From Bacteroidota bacterium (GTDB lineage Bacteria > Bacteroidota > Bacteroidia > JAFLBG01), in assembly GCA_017303975.1 (NCBI GenBank), contig JAFLBG010000011.1, forward strand, positions 1 to 64,000: a DNA stretch of 64,000 nt. Direction: 5' to 3'. A program made the translations under genes and the position numbers. The notes under the pieces are model-generated. The model was given only the letters and a program-made list of their open reading frames with translations, had not been told where the DNA came from and did no database searches. Of this stretch, positions 17,030 through 27,989 are shown piece by piece. Positions within the stretch are counted from its first letter, which is position 1, and every line of letters starts with the position of its first letter.

Positions 17030-18082
17030 CTAATAATTTTGTGCTTGTTCCAACAGTTGATTGAGCTTACGTTTTATTTGATTAAAAAACTGATTGCGGT
17101 CGCGCTCGGCAATCCCGCTAATAAGCGATGATTTTTTAATTGTATTTTTAATCCAAGATTCCGCTTCTTTGGTATATCCGGCATGAAAAGTAGTAAGCGA
17201 ATTAATACTATTAAACGAGTGTACAGCTATTCTTTGGGAATCAAATTCAGAATAAATTAAAATCCCCGTAAGGTTTATATTACTTAAATATAAATTATAC
17301 TCTACAGGAGCTTTATCTGGGTTTGCCTTATTGCTATGTATTGCAGCCTGCTCAATGGTCTCAATCATTTGAATAGTTTGTTGTATAATCTTTTCGGCAA
17401 TGGCTCTATTCTTAAACAGGAAGCTTTCTAAATAAAAGGTTATTTGTGTGTAAATAGTATTAATGGATTCTGGAGTCCATATTTCTGTGGCAGGACAGCG
17501 CTTGTAAGTTGTATATATATTATGGCAAATTTCATTAATCTCGGGCTCTAAATCTGATGCGTCAAACAGCATTTTATCGTAAGCGGGCACACCTAAAACT
17601 GTTTTGCGCCAATAAAATAATTTGTATGCAGTAAGCTCCGGAAACTGGAAGTAATAAAACAAAGGCATTTCGTGCGCGGCATAATAAATATGTTTTTCGT
17701 TACTTTCTGCGCAACCTCTCAATTGGCTTAGCATATTCTTGAAATGCTGTTTCAGTAATTCAGGGTTGTGGTATAATGAGGTGTAGTTAAAACTAACTGA
17801 ATTATTATTACCGTCTTCTCGCAATAATTCAACCAGGTTCAGCTTAAACTTACGTGCAATTAAAGCCATTTCATCAATACTAATGGCTGTTTCACAACGT
17901 AAACGTCTGTAAATACTATCGGTGCTTAATCCTAGAATATCCGATAATTCATCAGCCAATGATATATTATCAGATACAGAAAGCTTTAGGCTCTCGATAA
18001 AGCGGTGCTGATATTTTAATTCCTGTTCGTTTTTCATAAATAAAGCAGTTGATTTTGGCGATTTTATTTGCATTTTTCGCAA
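17030..18082 (-). CDS. HTH transcriptional regulator of a Bacteroidota-type family
   Basis: A 350-residue protein with an N-terminal helix-turn-helix of the XRE/BetR type: NISLADELSDILGLSTDSIYRRLRCETAISIDEMALIARKF (residues about 39-79). The remaining 250 residues are mostly helical and carry no recognised ligand domain. This arrangement is common in uncharacterised Bacteroidota regulators. The ATG at the given start adds MRKMQIKSPKSTALF ahead of an internal ATG (18037) after which MKNEQELKYQHRFIESLKL would be a typical N-terminus, so the start may be later. A perfect palindrome lies 46 bp upstream, a plausible autoregulatory site, and a small outer-membrane-type gene is divergent. Confidence 0.78.
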   Translation of the reverse strand: MRKMQIKSPKSTALFMKNEQELKYQHRFIESLKLSVSDNISLADELSDILGLSTDSIYRRLRCETAISIDEMALIARKFKLNLVELLREDGNNNSVSFNYTSLYHNPELLKQHFKNMLSQLRGCAESNEKHIYYAAHEMPLFYYFQFPELTAYKLFYWRKTVLGVPAYDKMLFDASDLEPEINEICHNIYTTYKRCPATEIWTPESINTIYTQITFYLESFLFKNRAIAEKIIQQTIQMIETIEQAAIHSNKANPDKAPVEYNLYLSNINLTGILIYSEFDSQRIAVHSFNSINSLTTFHAGYTKEAESWIKNTIKKSSLISGIAERDRNQFFNQIKRKLNQLLEQAQNY

Positions 18083-18128
18083 ATAAATGGATTTTGTTTT
18101 GCAATAATTCGTTTCAATATACCCAAAA

Positions 18129-18145
18129 GTTGCAAATTTTGCAAC
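18129..18145. promoter_or_regulatory. Perfect 17-bp palindrome, candidate operator
   Basis: GTTGCAAA (18129-18136), a central T, and TTTGCAAC (18138-18145). It is located in the intergenic region between the divergent HTH regulator and the 18295 gene. A further GTTGC (18157-18161) pairs with the right GCAAC arm, giving alternative repeats. Operator function is inferred from position and symmetry. Confidence 0.45.
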
Positions 18146-18294
18146 TAAAAATGATTGTTGCTTAGGAGTGCCCTTCTAATTGCATTTTTTGCCGATTTTC
18201 ATTCGGAGCGCCTTATTTCCCGTTACACTTCTCTGCTAAAGCGAACGAACTTTGTGTCATAAAATTAAATAACAAAACAATTAAAATTTAAAAC

Positions 18295-18840
18295 ATGAAA
18301 ACGTCAAATTCAAACAAACTGATTAAAAAATTAACTTTTGTAATGTTACTAACGGCAAGTATTGCTAACGCAAATACAGGAGATTCTTCCAAGGTTGAAT
18401 ATTATAGAAATATGAATAATGTATCGAAAAAAAATTTATTTTCTATTGAAGCACATAAATTATTGGCATTTACGGCCGTTGTTCATTATGAATATTTGAT
18501 TAACGAAAGATTGTCTGTACACACATCATCATCGTTTGGACTATTGGGGATTAATGGGACTTTGGGAGCAAAGTATTATCCTATTAAAAATACAGGGTTG
18601 ATTTCGCCTTATATCGGAGCAGAAATGTTTTATGCAGGCAGCGGGTATATATTAACCAGAAATAATTTTTGGGATGCAAGTTTTGACGAGGCGTTGGATG
18701 GTAAAACAAAAATGAATCCAGGAATAGTATTCGCGTTAAAAAACGATTTCTTTTTAGACGTAAGCTATCCAGTTTACATTACCCAGGGCAAGTTTGATAG
18801 TGCTGTGCTTCCTCAGTTTAAGATTGGACTAAAACTGTAA
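18295..18840 (+). CDS. Small outer-membrane beta-barrel-like protein
   Basis: A 181-residue protein with a clear signal peptide (KKLTFVMLLTASIANA, cut near residue 26). The mature part alternates hydrophobic and polar residues in strand-length segments with aromatic ends (for example FSIEAHKLLAFTAVVHYEYLI, AKYYPIKNTGLISPYIGAEMFYAG, FFLDVSYPVYIT, FKIGLKL), consistent with an eight-stranded OmpW/OmpA-like barrel. The terminal residue is Leu rather than Phe. It is not assignable to a named family. It is divergent from the HTH regulator gene, which may control it. Confidence 0.7.
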   Translation: MKTSNSNKLIKKLTFVMLLTASIANANTGDSSKVEYYRNMNNVSKKNLFSIEAHKLLAFTAVVHYEYLINERLSVHTSSSFGLLGINGTLGAKYYPIKNTGLISPYIGAEMFYAGSGYILTRNNFWDASFDEALDGKTKMNPGIVFALKNDFFLDVSYPVYITQGKFDSAVLPQFKIGLKL

Positions 18841-18920
18841 TCGATACATTGAAAAATCAGAGTGTAAAACCAACCATTTTTTTATCAACAAATGTTAATA
18901 AAAGCAACTTCTTTTAATAG

Positions 18921-20957
<2,037 letters not shown>

Positions 20958-20984
20958 GAATATTTATAAGTAAGAGTAAGAATT

Positions 20985-21028
20985 AAATGAAAAAGGCTGC
21001 GGAATTTGTTTCGCAGCCTTTTTCATTT
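20985..21028. terminator. Bidirectional intrinsic terminator after gyrB
   Basis: A perfect 17-bp stem (20985-21001 with 21012-21028) containing AAAAAGGCTGCG and CGCAGCCTTTTT with a 10-nt loop. It sits between convergent gyrB and the T9SS protein gene at 21086, so it can serve both. Confidence 0.85.
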
Positions 21029-21085
21029 GTTTTTTGTGAATAGCCGTCCCTGCGCGTTTTAAACTTTAGTTAAGCTTGTTTTTTA

Positions 21086-23299
21086 CTAGCGTATTATTGT
21101 AACATCACCGTATTTTTCAATCTCGTTGTCATAAAAATCTTTTACAACAAGTTTCCATACGTATGTTTCTATTTCTGCAAGTGTGCCATTTTTCTTTCTT
21201 CCATCCCAATGCTTATTAGAGTCTGTCGATTCGAATAGCAATTCGCCCCAACGATTAAATATTTTTAAATTATAGGAGCTGATTCCATAAGCGCTAATTT
21301 CAAACTCTTCATTTTTAGTATCTCCATTTGGCGTAAAAGAATTTGGTGCAAAAATAAGTACTTCTGCATTGATGCGAATTACTTTTTCCATAGAGTCTTT
21401 GCAGCCTACTTCGTTTATCAGTACTATTTTTGAAACAAACTCTCCTGTTTGTGGATATGCATATTTTGGATGTGTTTGAAATGATGTTGCACCGTCTCCA
21501 AAAAACCAAACAAAATTTTGTATCGTGTCGCTAGATAAGTTGGTAAATGTGATAGTTGGATCCGATAATTGAGTTTCCTCTTTGTCAACGGTGAAATCGG
21601 CAACAGGAGCCGGAAGTATTGCTAATGTGGTGTTTCCTGTGCTTATGCAGCCGTCTGAGTTTACTACCGTTACAGAATAAACGCCCGACATATTTACGGT
21701 TGAATTAGAAATTACCGGATTTTGCACCGTTGTATTAAAGCCCATTGGTCCTTTCCATTGGTAGGAAACCCCATTGCCTACAACATCGAGCATTGCGGCT
21801 GTTCCGGCACAATACGGTCCGGTGTTTGTTGCAGTAGCACCGGGATAAGTAGATACCAAAACGGAAATCACGGTGTCTTTTGTACATGGTCCAATCTCTA
21901 CACTGAGCCTAACTTGCTTGGTTCCGGGGGTTGAGTAGAGGTAAGTAGGATTTTGTTGCGTGTCGTCTATGCTTCCATTTCCATCAAAATCCCAATACCA
22001 AGCAGTAATAGAGCCTGCCGGGCTTGATAAGTCGGTAAACTGTGTAGTTGCTCCAATGCAGGTAGATGTAGCCGAAAAACTAGCTATAGGGCTAATTGGA
22101 ATTCCGGGTATTATGGTATCTAATGTGTATGCACACGCTGCTCCGGTAGAAGGAGTAACCAAAACTTGGTAATGGCCGCCTTGGTTAATGGTAACATTTT
22201 GGTTTGTTGTGGTGCCAACAATATTTCCTTGCCCACCTATTACAGACCATGCGTAGTTGCTAGCTCCTGCAGGTGCTGTGAGTACCACATTGGTAGTGCC
22301 ACACACTACCGGAGCAGAGGCTGTAATGGCTGATGTCATTGGGCTACAAACGGCATCGACATAAGCATATCCGTAGTGACCTCCAAATGCGCAGCTGGAA
22401 GCGGTAAATCGAACCGTAACATTTTGACCAACATATTGGGATAGGTTAAAAGAAGCAATTGTCCAAGGTTTGTAATATACTCCGGAAAACCAACTGCCAC
22501 AGTTATTGCTTAAGATAAAACCCGGAGATCCTCCATTTTGGGCTACCACATTATACGCCAAACAATTGATAGGATTTCCAAGAGCATCCAGCACTTCTGC
22601 CCTAAAATAAGGCTGTTCGTTGGTTCCATGGCCACTGCCGCCATCTTCTAAAACTACCGCATACGCAATTGTGAGAAGCGCATTTGACTGTGCAACTGTA
22701 AACATTTGCTCTAAAGAAGCCCCAAACCCAAATGATGCAAAGTTATAGCAAGTACTATTGAGCAGCACAGAATTATTGCTATTAGGAAGGGGGGACAATG
22801 TTGGAAAACCTCCACAAGCATCATTCCCTAAGGTGTTTCCTGCAACTAGGGTATGTCGATTGCATGAGGATGGAGGTTGGTTAACTCCTCCATTCGGTCC
22901 GGGAACAAAGCCTGCAATCATATTTGACAATGGTTGTTGAGAATCATAATTGTCGCCTTTGTATCCGTTCCATCCATTTAAACTTCCATTTTCAAAATCC
23001 ATGTTCGTGCAAGGCCCTTGTACTATTGGGTTTGCAGAGTTGTTGTTGTTTTTAAAATTAGCTTTTGGTTGTAGTGATGGAATTGTAAGATTGTATTTAG
23101 CAGCCACAAATTCTACTTGCTTATGGTAGAAGAATCCAGGGATATCTACCGATGCAATGCCTTTTGCTGAAATCTCATTCCAAGTGGCATTGTGGTCAAA
23201 GTTTTTGAGCGAATCGCCTTTAAAAAAATTGTATTGTTGGGAATACAAAAAGGAAATATAAAATATTCCAACAAATATGATGGAAAGTTGCTTTTTCAT
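21086..23299 (-). CDS. T9SS type B-sorted giant surface protein (paralog 1)
   Basis: About 737 residues from ATG at 23299 (an upstream in-frame ATG at 23332 adds 11 residues before the signal peptide and is less likely). Signal peptide MKKQLSIIFVGIFYISFLYSQQ. A large N-terminal module with CTNMDFENGSLNGWNGYKG and YFRAEVLDALGNPINC is a jelly-roll-like domain; then a PKD domain (FTDLSSPAGSITAWYWDFDGNG), an Ig-like module (YQWKGPMGFNTTVQNP), a second PKD (FVWFFGDGATSFQTHPKYAYP) and a C-terminal CHU_C/T9SS type B sorting domain (FAPNSFTPNGDTKNEEFEIS … YNLKIFNRWGELLFES). Secreted through the type IX system to the surface. It is the downstream tandem copy of the neighbouring gene. Confidence 0.9.
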   Translation of the reverse strand: MKKQLSIIFVGIFYISFLYSQQYNFFKGDSLKNFDHNATWNEISAKGIASVDIPGFFYHKQVEFVAAKYNLTIPSLQPKANFKNNNNSANPIVQGPCTNMDFENGSLNGWNGYKGDNYDSQQPLSNMIAGFVPGPNGGVNQPPSSCNRHTLVAGNTLGNDACGGFPTLSPLPNSNNSVLLNSTCYNFASFGFGASLEQMFTVAQSNALLTIAYAVVLEDGGSGHGTNEQPYFRAEVLDALGNPINCLAYNVVAQNGGSPGFILSNNCGSWFSGVYYKPWTIASFNLSQYVGQNVTVRFTASSCAFGGHYGYAYVDAVCSPMTSAITASAPVVCGTTNVVLTAPAGASNYAWSVIGGQGNIVGTTTNQNVTINQGGHYQVLVTPSTGAACAYTLDTIIPGIPISPIASFSATSTCIGATTQFTDLSSPAGSITAWYWDFDGNGSIDDTQQNPTYLYSTPGTKQVRLSVEIGPCTKDTVISVLVSTYPGATATNTGPYCAGTAAMLDVVGNGVSYQWKGPMGFNTTVQNPVISNSTVNMSGVYSVTVVNSDGCISTGNTTLAILPAPVADFTVDKEETQLSDPTITFTNLSSDTIQNFVWFFGDGATSFQTHPKYAYPQTGEFVSKIVLINEVGCKDSMEKVIRINAEVLIFAPNSFTPNGDTKNEEFEISAYGISSYNLKIFNRWGELLFESTDSNKHWDGRKKNGTLAEIETYVWKLVVKDFYDNEIEKYGDVTIIR

Positions 23300-23397
23300 G
23301 GTTGGGTGTAATTGGATGCAAATGTACCACAATTATCAACCCAATTCAAGAGGGCGTAGTTAAATTAAGTATTTGATTTTCAGTTGTTTGAAAAAAG

Positions 23398-25605
23398 CTA
23401 TCGAATCATGTTTACATGACCAACTCTTTCTACTTGTTGGTTGTACAAATCTGTAATTTCAATTTTCCAGATGTACGTATCTATTTGAAATAATTTGCCA
23501 TTAGCATCTTTCCCGTTCCAATTTTTTAATGGGTCGTTGGTTTCAAACATTAATTCTCCCCACCGATTAAAAATTTTGAGTTGGTATGTCGTAATCCCCC
23601 AAACGCTTACTGCAAACTCATCGTTTAGTCCGTCTCCATTTGGTGAAAAAGAATTGGGGACAAAAATTAACGCATCGGCATTAATTCGGATTACTTTTTC
23701 TAAAGAATCTTTGCAGCCAAGTTCATTGGTAAGTACAATTTTTGCAATGTACTCTCCTGGATTCTCGTAGCTGTGCTGAGGATGCACGGTGGTTGATGAT
23801 ATCCCGTCTCCAAAAAACCAAACAAAGTTTTGAGTTGTATCGCTCGATAAGTTTGTAAAATTAACTATCGGATTAAGTATTTGTGTTTCTTGTGGATCTG
23901 CAATAAAATCGGCAGTTGGAGAGGGTAATATGGAAATGCTCGTGGATGCCGTTGTAACGCAGCCCAAAGAAGAGGTAAATGTTACCGAATATACACCAGC
24001 CATATTCACAGTAGAGTTAGATATTACAGGATTTTGCAAAGTGGTGCTGAATCCCATCGGGCCTTCCCATTGATAGGTACCTCCGGTTTGGTTTACATCC
24101 AATTGAATTGATTGTCCGGCACAGTAAGGCCCTGTATTGCTTACAGCAATTGGTGTTGCGGCTCCTACCTGAAAAGTAAGCACAGTGTCTTTTGTGCAAG
24201 GTCCAATTTCTACGGTTAGTTTAACTTGTTTGGTGCCAGGAGTTGTATATGAATAGGTCGGATTTTGATTGGTGTCATCCACGGTTCCGTTGTTGTCAAA
24301 ATCCCAATTCCAGGCAGTTACAGAGCCTGTAGGAGTCGATAAATCTGTAAACTGAGCAACAGAGCCTAAGCATACCGATGTGCCTGAAAAATTAGCAACC
24401 GGTACAATTGGTATTCCCGGAATGATGGTGTCGATTGTGTAAGAACATGATGCACCGGTTGGAGGTGTAATCGTTACTTGGTAATGCCCGCCTTGATTTA
24501 CGGTAATATTTTGATTGGTGGTAGAACCCACAATGTTTCCGCTATTTCCAACAACCGACCATGCATAAGAAGTTGCTCCTGCGGGTGCAGAAATAACTAC
24601 ATTATTGCTGCCACACACTGCAGCCGATGAGGTGGGCATAGCCAATGGTCCGCATTCGGCATCTACATAAGCATATCCAAAGTGCCCTGCTAGGGTGCAA
24701 CTAGCAACCGTAAAACGAATGGTTACATTTTGCCCCATATATGCTGCCAAGTTGAAAGAGGCAATTGTCCATGGTTTGTAGTAAACCGTTCCACCGCTAT
24801 TTGCTTGGCAAGTACCTTGTAAAAAGCCGGGAGTAGAACCATTTTGTGCAATTATCTTATACGTTAGGCAACCAATTGCATTCCCTTGTGCATCTAAAAC
24901 TTCCGCTCTAAAATAAGGCTGTTCACTATTGGAGTGCCCTCCATCCTCTAATACTACTGCATATGCAATTGTTAGTAGTGCATTGGATTGAGAAACAGAA
25001 AAAGTTTGTTCCAAAGAAGTTCCATAGCCATAACTAGGAAATGCAAAGAATGGGAAACATTTATTATTTAGTAGCACAGCATTGTTGCCAGATAAAGGAG
25101 ATAGTGTTGAAAACCCTCCACAAGCATCATTGCCAAGAGTGGTTCCGGAAACTAAGGTATGTCGGTTGCAATTATTAGGAGATTGATTTATTGCTCCATT
25201 GGGACCGGGGGAAAATCCAGTAGATAAAGAGGAAAGTGCGTTATTTGAATTGTAGTTTCTCCCTGTAATGCCTGTCCAACCAGATAGATTTCCATTCTCA
25301 AAACCAAAATTAGTACATGAAGCTTGTAGTGAAGGTGCGTATCCTATATTGTTTTTAAAACTTGCACCTTGTTGAAGTGCAGGAAAGGGGTGTAAATTGT
25401 ATTTTTTTGATACGAATTCAAATTGTTTATTCCCGAAATAACCGGGGATATCTGCACTGCCAATTCCTTTTGTTGCAATTTCATGCCAAGTAGCATCGTA
25501 GTCAAACCCGTTTAGTGAATCTCCACCAAAAAATTTATACTGTTGTGAAAACACAGCATAAGAACAGCAAATAAGTAAAAGTATAGTAAGTGTTAATTTT
25601 CTCAT
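23398..25605 (-). CDS. T9SS type B-sorted giant surface protein (paralog 2)
   Basis: 735 residues, same architecture along its whole length as the 21086 gene. Signal peptide about residues 1-20 (TILLLICCSYAVFSQQ). Then the shared N-terminal block QQYKFFGGDSLNGFDYDATWHEIATKGIG, jelly-roll-like region, PKD (FTDLSTPTGSVTAWNWDFDNNG), Ig-like module (YQWEGPMGFSTTLQNP), PKD (FVWFFGDG), and the CHU_C sorting domain with FVPNSFSPNGDGLNDEF and LKIFNRWGELMFET. Separated from the paralog by 98 bp. The high identity between the two points to tandem duplication. Function beyond surface display is unknown; adhesive or glycan-binding roles are inferred. Confidence 0.9.
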   Translation of the reverse strand: MRKLTLTILLLICCSYAVFSQQYKFFGGDSLNGFDYDATWHEIATKGIGSADIPGYFGNKQFEFVSKKYNLHPFPALQQGASFKNNIGYAPSLQASCTNFGFENGNLSGWTGITGRNYNSNNALSSLSTGFSPGPNGAINQSPNNCNRHTLVSGTTLGNDACGGFSTLSPLSGNNAVLLNNKCFPFFAFPSYGYGTSLEQTFSVSQSNALLTIAYAVVLEDGGHSNSEQPYFRAEVLDAQGNAIGCLTYKIIAQNGSTPGFLQGTCQANSGGTVYYKPWTIASFNLAAYMGQNVTIRFTVASCTLAGHFGYAYVDAECGPLAMPTSSAAVCGSNNVVISAPAGATSYAWSVVGNSGNIVGSTTNQNITVNQGGHYQVTITPPTGASCSYTIDTIIPGIPIVPVANFSGTSVCLGSVAQFTDLSTPTGSVTAWNWDFDNNGTVDDTNQNPTYSYTTPGTKQVKLTVEIGPCTKDTVLTFQVGAATPIAVSNTGPYCAGQSIQLDVNQTGGTYQWEGPMGFSTTLQNPVISNSTVNMAGVYSVTFTSSLGCVTTASTSISILPSPTADFIADPQETQILNPIVNFTNLSSDTTQNFVWFFGDGISSTTVHPQHSYENPGEYIAKIVLTNELGCKDSLEKVIRINADALIFVPNSFSPNGDGLNDEFAVSVWGITTYQLKIFNRWGELMFETNDPLKNWNGKDANGKLFQIDTYIWKIEITDLYNQQVERVGHVNMIR

Positions 25606-25722
25606 TTTACAAAGGGAAACAAATATAGCGCATTAGAGTTTTATATTCAAATAGATATGCTAATTGTTGCCTAATATTTCCCAACATTAATTAAATTCGG
25701 ATAAAATATAATAACGGTCTAT

Positions 25723-26970
25723 ATGCCATTGAATTATAATTATACAGTTACAAATCGTTTTACGAGTTATGTTAAAATTGATACCCAAAGCGACCCAACT
25801 TCACCTTCATGTCCATCAACAGATAAACAAAAGGATTTAGGTCGTTTATTAGTGAAGGAATTATTGGAAATGGGTATAAGCGATGCGCATTTAGATGAAC
25901 ACGGTTATGTGTATGGTACTTTACCTGCTACTACCACAAAAAAAGTTCCGGTTATTTGTTTTTGTTCTCACATGGATACCTCGCCCGATTGTAGTGGGAA
26001 AGGTGTAAATCCAATTATTCACAAAAAATATTCAGGCAATGATATTGTGTTGCCTAATGATACAACTCAGGTAATAAAAACGAGCGACCATCCCGAATTA
26101 CTTAATCAAATTGGGAATGATATAATTACCGCAGATGGCACAACCTTACTGGGTGCTGATAATAAGGCCGGTGTTGCAGAGATAATGGATGCGATTAATT
26201 ATTTGGTAAAGCATCCTGAATTAAAACATGGCGCGATAAAAATTTTATTTACACCGGATGAAGAGATAGGTAGAGGTGTAGATAAGGTAGATATGAAAAA
26301 ACTAGGAGCCGATTTTGGCTATACTATTGATGGAGAAACGCTTGGGCATATAGAGGATGAAACATTTTCAGCAGATGGAGTAACTATTACTATTAATGGA
26401 TACAGCACTCATCCCGGCTTTGCAAAAGGCAAAATGGAAAGTGCCATTAAGATTGCAGCCGAGTTTGTGGCTAATTTACCCAAAGACAAACTATCTCCGG
26501 AAACTACCGAGAAAAAACAAGGCTTTGTGCATCCGGTAAGTATTTCGGGGACTATAGAAAAAGCGATTGTTAAATTTATTATTCGTGATTTTACCGAAGG
26601 AGGATTGGAAGACTTGGAGTCGTTCTTGAAAAACGTAATTGAAGCAGTTGTGAAAAATTATTCAAAATCGTCCTATACATTTGACGTGCAAAAGCAATAT
26701 AGAAACATGAAGGATGTTTTGGTGTCTTGTCCTCACGTAGTGGAGTATGCAGTAGAGGCTATTAAACGAACAGGTGTAAGTCCTGCCGTTGGAAGTATTC
26801 GGGGGGGGACTGACGGTTCTCGCCTTTCGTTTATGGGATTGCCTTGTCCTAATATTTTTGCAGGAGAACATGCTTTTCATTCTAAGCACGAATGGGTTTC
26901 TGTGCAAGATATGCAGAAAGCAGTAGAAACTATTGTAAATCTATCTTTGATTTGGGAAGAACGTTCATAA
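25723..26970 (+). CDS. pepT: Peptidase T (tripeptidase)
   Basis: A 415-residue M20B zinc aminotripeptidase. Metal and catalytic residues are in SHMDTSPDC (His83, Asp85), TLLGADNKAGVAEIM (Asp146), PDEEIGRG (Glu180 and Glu181) and YTIDGETLGHIEDETF. Length equals the family norm. It removes the N-terminal residue of tripeptides in the cytoplasm. The rluF gene follows 23 bp later on the same strand and is likely co-transcribed. Confidence 0.95.
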   Translation: MPLNYNYTVTNRFTSYVKIDTQSDPTSPSCPSTDKQKDLGRLLVKELLEMGISDAHLDEHGYVYGTLPATTTKKVPVICFCSHMDTSPDCSGKGVNPIIHKKYSGNDIVLPNDTTQVIKTSDHPELLNQIGNDIITADGTTLLGADNKAGVAEIMDAINYLVKHPELKHGAIKILFTPDEEIGRGVDKVDMKKLGADFGYTIDGETLGHIEDETFSADGVTITINGYSTHPGFAKGKMESAIKIAAEFVANLPKDKLSPETTEKKQGFVHPVSISGTIEKAIVKFIIRDFTEGGLEDLESFLKNVIEAVVKNYSKSSYTFDVQKQYRNMKDVLVSCPHVVEYAVEAIKRTGVSPAVGSIRGGTDGSRLSFMGLPCPNIFAGEHAFHSKHEWVSVQDMQKAVETIVNLSLIWEERS

Positions 26971-26993
26971 TTCTAATAGTTTAAATTTTTTAT

Positions 26994-27887
26994 ATGAGTG
27001 ATTTTGGGTCGGTGCGTTTAAATAAATATATCAGTGAGAGCGGATTGTGCTCTAGAAGAGAGGCCGATAGGTTTATAGAGCAAGGTGTGGTTTTTATAAA
27101 TGGAGAACGCGCAAAGATTGGAAGGCAAGTGTTTCCGGGGGATGTGGTAAAAGTTAATGGGAATATAATCGAGGGGAAAGATGCAGAGTCAACTATTTTT
27201 ATTGCTTTGAATAAACCAGTTGGCATTGTATCAACCACAGAAGAGGGTGAGCGAAATAATATTGTAAGTTATGTAAACTATAGTCAACGAATATTCCCAA
27301 TCGGACGATTAGATAAGGATTCACAAGGGCTTATTTTTTTAACCAACAATGGAGATATTGTAAATAAAATCTTACGTGCTGGCAATAATCATGAAAAAGA
27401 ATATTTGGTAACAGTTAATAAACCTATTACAGATGGCTTTATTGATGGGATGGCCAAAGGTGTTCCAATTTTGGGAGGGACAACAAAAAAGTGTTTTGTA
27501 AAGCAAGAATCTGTATTGGTGTTTAGAATAATACTAATACAAGGACTTAACAGACAAATACGAAGAATGTGTGAGTATTTTGGATACGAAGTAGTAAAGT
27601 TAGAGCGAGTTCGTATTATGAATATTAGCTTAAAAGGCTTGCCGGTAGGAGATTGGCGAGAGCTTACAAAGCAGGAGATAGATACAATTAATTTATTGGT
27701 TAAAGATTCTGTTTCTACTATCGAGAAAACAAACTCGCCTTCAAAAAATCACAAGAAAGAAAAAGATTTTTCTCGTTTCAAGAAGAAAACTTCTTCTCGA
27801 AACGGGAAGTTTAATAACCGAAACACCTCTTTTTCAAAAGGCGGAAAAAACAACAAATCCAATTCTAAATTTAAAAAGAGAAGATAG
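26994..27887 (+). CDS. rluF: 23S rRNA pseudouridine synthase, RluF-like
   Basis: 297 residues. An N-terminal S4 RNA-binding domain ([33 protein letters not shown]) is followed by an RsuA-type catalytic domain with [21 protein letters not shown], in which the Asp in RLDKDSQG is the universal catalytic aspartate. The [18 protein letters not shown] stretch is the conserved RsuA/RluB/E/F motif. I prefer RluF because of [31 protein letters not shown]. The last 60 residues are a Lys/Ser/Asn/Arg-rich low-complexity tail not needed for catalysis. Its stop codon lies inside the following hairpin. Confidence 0.88.
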   Translation: MSDFGSVRLNKYISESGLCSRREADRFIEQGVVFINGERAKIGRQVFPGDVVKVNGNIIEGKDAESTIFIALNKPVGIVSTTEEGERNNIVSYVNYSQRIFPIGRLDKDSQGLIFLTNNGDIVNKILRAGNNHEKEYLVTVNKPITDGFIDGMAKGVPILGGTTKKCFVKQESVLVFRIILIQGLNRQIRRMCEYFGYEVVKLERVRIMNISLKGLPVGDWRELTKQEIDTINLLVKDSVSTIEKTNSPSKNHKKEKDFSRFKKKTSSRNGKFNNRNTSFSKGGKNNKSNSKFKKRR

Positions 27888-27900
27888 TATCTTCTCTTTT
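27874..27900 (+). terminator. Hairpin overlapping the rluF stop codon
   Basis: Arms AAAAGAGAAGATA (27874-27886) and TATCTTCTCTTTT (27888-27900) around the G of the stop codon, ending in a T-run. A likely intrinsic terminator of the pepT-rluF unit. Confidence 0.6.
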
Positions 27901-27916
27901 CATTATAAGTAAACCT

Positions 27917-27947
27917 TTTCATCTATGCAGCTTTTGCACAGATGAAA
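27917..27947. terminator. Second hairpin between rluF and folC
   Basis: TTTCATCT (27917-27924) pairs with AGATGAAA (27940-27947); after one mismatch TGCA pairs with TGCA around a GCTTT loop. It lies between convergent genes and may terminate folC transcription on the minus strand. Confidence 0.45.
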
Positions 27948-27989
27948 TTACATCAATTATTAATTTCCTGAGAATTTAGTTGTCTTTTT

